A stretch of DNA of 64,000 nt, taken from the NCBI RefSeq assembly GCF_000177075.1, contig NZ_ADEG01000039.1, forward strand, positions 1 through 64,000. The letters run 5' to 3'. The notes beneath the pieces were generated by a model that did no database searches, was not told the DNA's origin, and saw only the letters and a program-made list of their open reading frames with translations. The DNA comes from Hoylesella buccalis ATCC 35310 (lineage in GTDB: Bacteria; Bacteroidota; Bacteroidia; Bacteroidales; Bacteroidaceae). Positions 62,208-64,000 of this stretch are shown here, one piece after another. A program made the translations under genes and the position numbers. Numbering within the stretch: position 1 is the first letter of the stretch; each line of letters begins with the position of its first letter.

Positions 62208-63923
62208 ATGAAAGCAAAATTATTTATCTCATTTGCAGCTTGCGTGGCTGCATCTGTGCTGATGAGTAGCTGTTCTAATGAAGAGAGCACACCTACTAAC
62301 GATCAGCTTACTGCCTTTACAGGTGGTATCGTAACAGAGGCTCCTATGGAGCGTGTACAGATTGGTACAACTGAAATTTCAACAGTAGTTCCTGGTTTTC
62401 TCACTCGTACTTCTATGAATCGTGACGCCATCGGTGGTGAAGGAGCCTTTCTTTGGGAGCCTGGCGACAAGATCTATGTAGAGGACGATAAGAATAAGCT
62501 ACAAAAGAGTAAGAATGCTGTCACAGAGACAGCTCCTCGCACAACATTCTTATTAGGTGGTTCTTACACCACTAAGGGTCAATACGATGTGTACTATTGT
62601 GGTACAAACACCAATGCTGGTGCAAAGAAAGTTGTTATTGCCGGCAATCAGACCCAAGAAGCCTTTAACAATACAAAGCATTTTGGTGCCGCTGGCGATT
62701 GCGGTGTAGCAACGGCAACGAAGGTTACAGCTGAAGGTAAGAGTGGTTATAGTTTCAACTTGAAGCACAAGGCAGCTTATCTTTGCTTCCTTCCCTTTAT
62801 GTCTTCTCAGGAGGATCGCGCAAACTATAAGATCAAAAGCATAGAGATAACCTCTAAAGAAACCAATATCTCTGGTACTTATGATCTTAGCCAAGATGGT
62901 CTTTCCGGTACAGGTGATGCAAAGACAATTACACTGAATGTAGGTACTGATGGTCTTGTGCTTGCTGATCAAACTGTAAATGCTGAAAGTATTAAGAACT
63001 CACTTTATGTAGTGATAGCTCCCGGCAACCATAGATTGAACGTGAAATTCACAGTCTTCGACAAAAAGAATAATAAGGAATTGACACTGATCAAACACTA
63101 TAAAACACATGCCTTTGATGCCAATAAGATTTGTGATATTCCCGTTAGTCTTGGCTATGCAGATTTTAACGCTGGACATGACGATACTGATGGCTCTTAT
63201 GAATTAGAAGATACCGACGTTGCTTTTTATTACACCGGTCACGAATATTATGCGTGGGATGCTAAAGAGAACTATTGGTCTGGTCACGAGTGGGACGTTA
63301 TTGATGACAAGAAAGACGTTTGGCAGCCAACAATTAATAATGGAGCTAACTCAAATTATCCTAAGGATTCAAAAGATCCTCGTTATTGTCACGATGGTAA
63401 GACTATTGAGCCAGCTACCCAAAACTCTCTCTTTGTTAATGAGCTTCCTAATGTTAACGAAATGACTTGGTACGCAATGAAGGGTGATGCTCATTGGGAT
63501 GAAAGTACTCGGTGGTCAGTTTTCGGTAGGATTTACAGAGGCGGTATATGGTTGAAGAAGCTCAGCGTTATCGCTAAAGAACAAGGCAAGAGTCTTGCTG
63601 AGTTAAAGGAGAAAGATCCCGAGGGTACCGATTGGCGTACAACTTCCAATGACAAAGAAGTTATTGCTACAAAAGGCAAGCCTAAGAATAGTGAGATTGA
63701 TAATTACTTCTTCCTCCCTGCGTTGGGCTATTACGAACTTAATAAATTATTAGTTTTTGGTACCAGCGCATACTATTGGACGTCCACTGGTGACGTATCT
63801 ACGAAAAGGTACACGCAGGCCTACAGCCTGACATTCTATTTCGATGAAGAAACAAACGAGATAAAGTTGGCCGTGGGTCCCATACAACGTAAATATGGGT
63901 GTGTAGCGATGCCGTTCAAGTAG
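62208..63923 (+). CDS. Fimbrillin / FISUMP-type surface lipoprotein
   Basis: A 571-residue lipoprotein from the ATG at 62208 (lipobox LMSSCSNEE); the TTG three codons earlier is unlikely. The N-terminal half has the fimbrillin-like opening (FTGGIVTEAP, then FLTRTS and FLWEPGDKIYVED) and beta-rich repeats. The C-terminal quarter has the FISUMP pattern: EIDNYFFLPALGYYEL, then SAYYWTSTGD and YSLTFYF with a final GCVAMPF. Likely a surface or fimbria-associated adhesin-like protein. It is followed by a strong terminator. Confidence 0.85.
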   Translation: MKAKLFISFAACVAASVLMSSCSNEESTPTNDQLTAFTGGIVTEAPMERVQIGTTEISTVVPGFLTRTSMNRDAIGGEGAFLWEPGDKIYVEDDKNKLQKSKNAVTETAPRTTFLLGGSYTTKGQYDVYYCGTNTNAGAKKVVIAGNQTQEAFNNTKHFGAAGDCGVATATKVTAEGKSGYSFNLKHKAAYLCFLPFMSSQEDRANYKIKSIEITSKETNISGTYDLSQDGLSGTGDAKTITLNVGTDGLVLADQTVNAESIKNSLYVVIAPGNHRLNVKFTVFDKKNNKELTLIKHYKTHAFDANKICDIPVSLGYADFNAGHDDTDGSYELEDTDVAFYYTGHEYYAWDAKENYWSGHEWDVIDDKKDVWQPTINNGANSNYPKDSKDPRYCHDGKTIEPATQNSLFVNELPNVNEMTWYAMKGDAHWDESTRWSVFGRIYRGGIWLKKLSVIAKEQGKSLAELKEKDPEGTDWRTTSNDKEVIATKGKPKNSEIDNYFFLPALGYYELNKLLVFGTSAYYWTSTGDVSTKRYTQAYSLTFYFDEETNEIKLAVGPIQRKYGCVAMPFK

Positions 63924-63949
63924 TCTCCTCCTCCCGATAGTTTTATTTT

Positions 63950-63984
63950 GAGCGGGCTCTTTCAAAGAGCCCGCTCATATTTTA
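63950..63984 (+). terminator. Terminator after the fimbrillin/FISUMP gene
   Basis: A nearly perfect hairpin: GAGCGGGCTCTTT at 63950-63962 pairs with AAGAGCCCGCTC ending at 63976, then ATATTTTAT. Confidence 0.9.
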
Positions 63985-64000
63985 TCGCCTTTTGCGATCG

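Overview
The window reads as a chromosomal segment of a host-associated Bacteroidota, most likely Prevotellaceae (Prevotella sensu lato). The evidence is: several promoters of the Bacteroidota form TTTG-N19/20-TAnnTTTG; many Sec or lipoprotein signal peptides ending SCS or AQ; an OmpA-like porin of the PG33 type; a fimbrillin/FISUMP-type lipoprotein; a fused DAHP synthase/chorismate mutase; a four-subunit 2-oxoacid:ferredoxin oxidoreductase; a BtuB/BtuG-like B12 locus; and a sialidase plus GH20 hexosaminidase. No tRNA, rRNA, insertion sequence or CRISPR array was recognised. The genus assignment is inference.

Layout. 0.3-5 kb: a TerB/DnaJ protein, a sialidase, a small HsdR-N-like nuclease domain and holA. 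5-10 kb: an AT-rich gap, an XRE regulator, pyrK-pyrD, a small lipoprotein and an M48 metalloprotease lipoprotein. 10.5-12 kb: an NfeD/SPFH pair. 12.4-18.6 kb: a tightly overlapping four-gene jetABCD (Wadjet/MksBEFG-type) anti-plasmid condensin operon, visibly more AT-rich than its flanks. 18.8-22.3 kb: wecB, a short-chain dehydrogenase and a MATE exporter. 22.9-25.8 kb: a copper module made of an HMA-AraC fusion regulator, an HMA chaperone and a CopA-type ATPase that seems to lack its nucleotide-binding domain. 25.9-28.3 kb: envelope and TPR proteins of unknown role. 28.3-32 kb: aromatic amino acid genes (aminotransferase, DAHP synthase-chorismate mutase, prephenate dehydrogenase) preceded by an unannotated leader peptide with eight consecutive Tyr/Phe codons and an attenuator. 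32-38.6 kb: an EamA transporter, an EEP nuclease, and a Gfo/Idh/MocA-DUF1080 pair.

39-44.4 kb: ffh, folD, a mini-TPR protein and the ferredoxin oxidoreductase operon. 44.7-46.9 kb: the OmpA-like protein and an acyl-ACP thioesterase. 47-50.5 kb: a cobalamin riboswitch followed by btuB and a BtuG-like lipoprotein. 50.6-54.1 kb: 66-bp tandem repeats, a GH20 hexosaminidase and a DUF2807 protein. 54.4-57.6 kb: a four-gene operon (nucleotidyltransferase, ATP-grasp, CDP-alcohol phosphatidyltransferase, HAD) that looks like a polar-lipid head-group pathway, with two altered catalytic motifs. 57.6-61.3 kb: recQ and recJ on the minus strand. 61.6-64 kb: a 60-aa peptide and a fimbrillin/FISUMP lipoprotein.

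Six intergenic gaps hold degenerate tandem arrays with a strict period, 22 bp in five of them and 21 bp in one. The main points for follow-up are the Tyr/Phe attenuator, the jet operon, the 22-bp arrays, the head-group operon, and the truncated CopA with its fused regulator.
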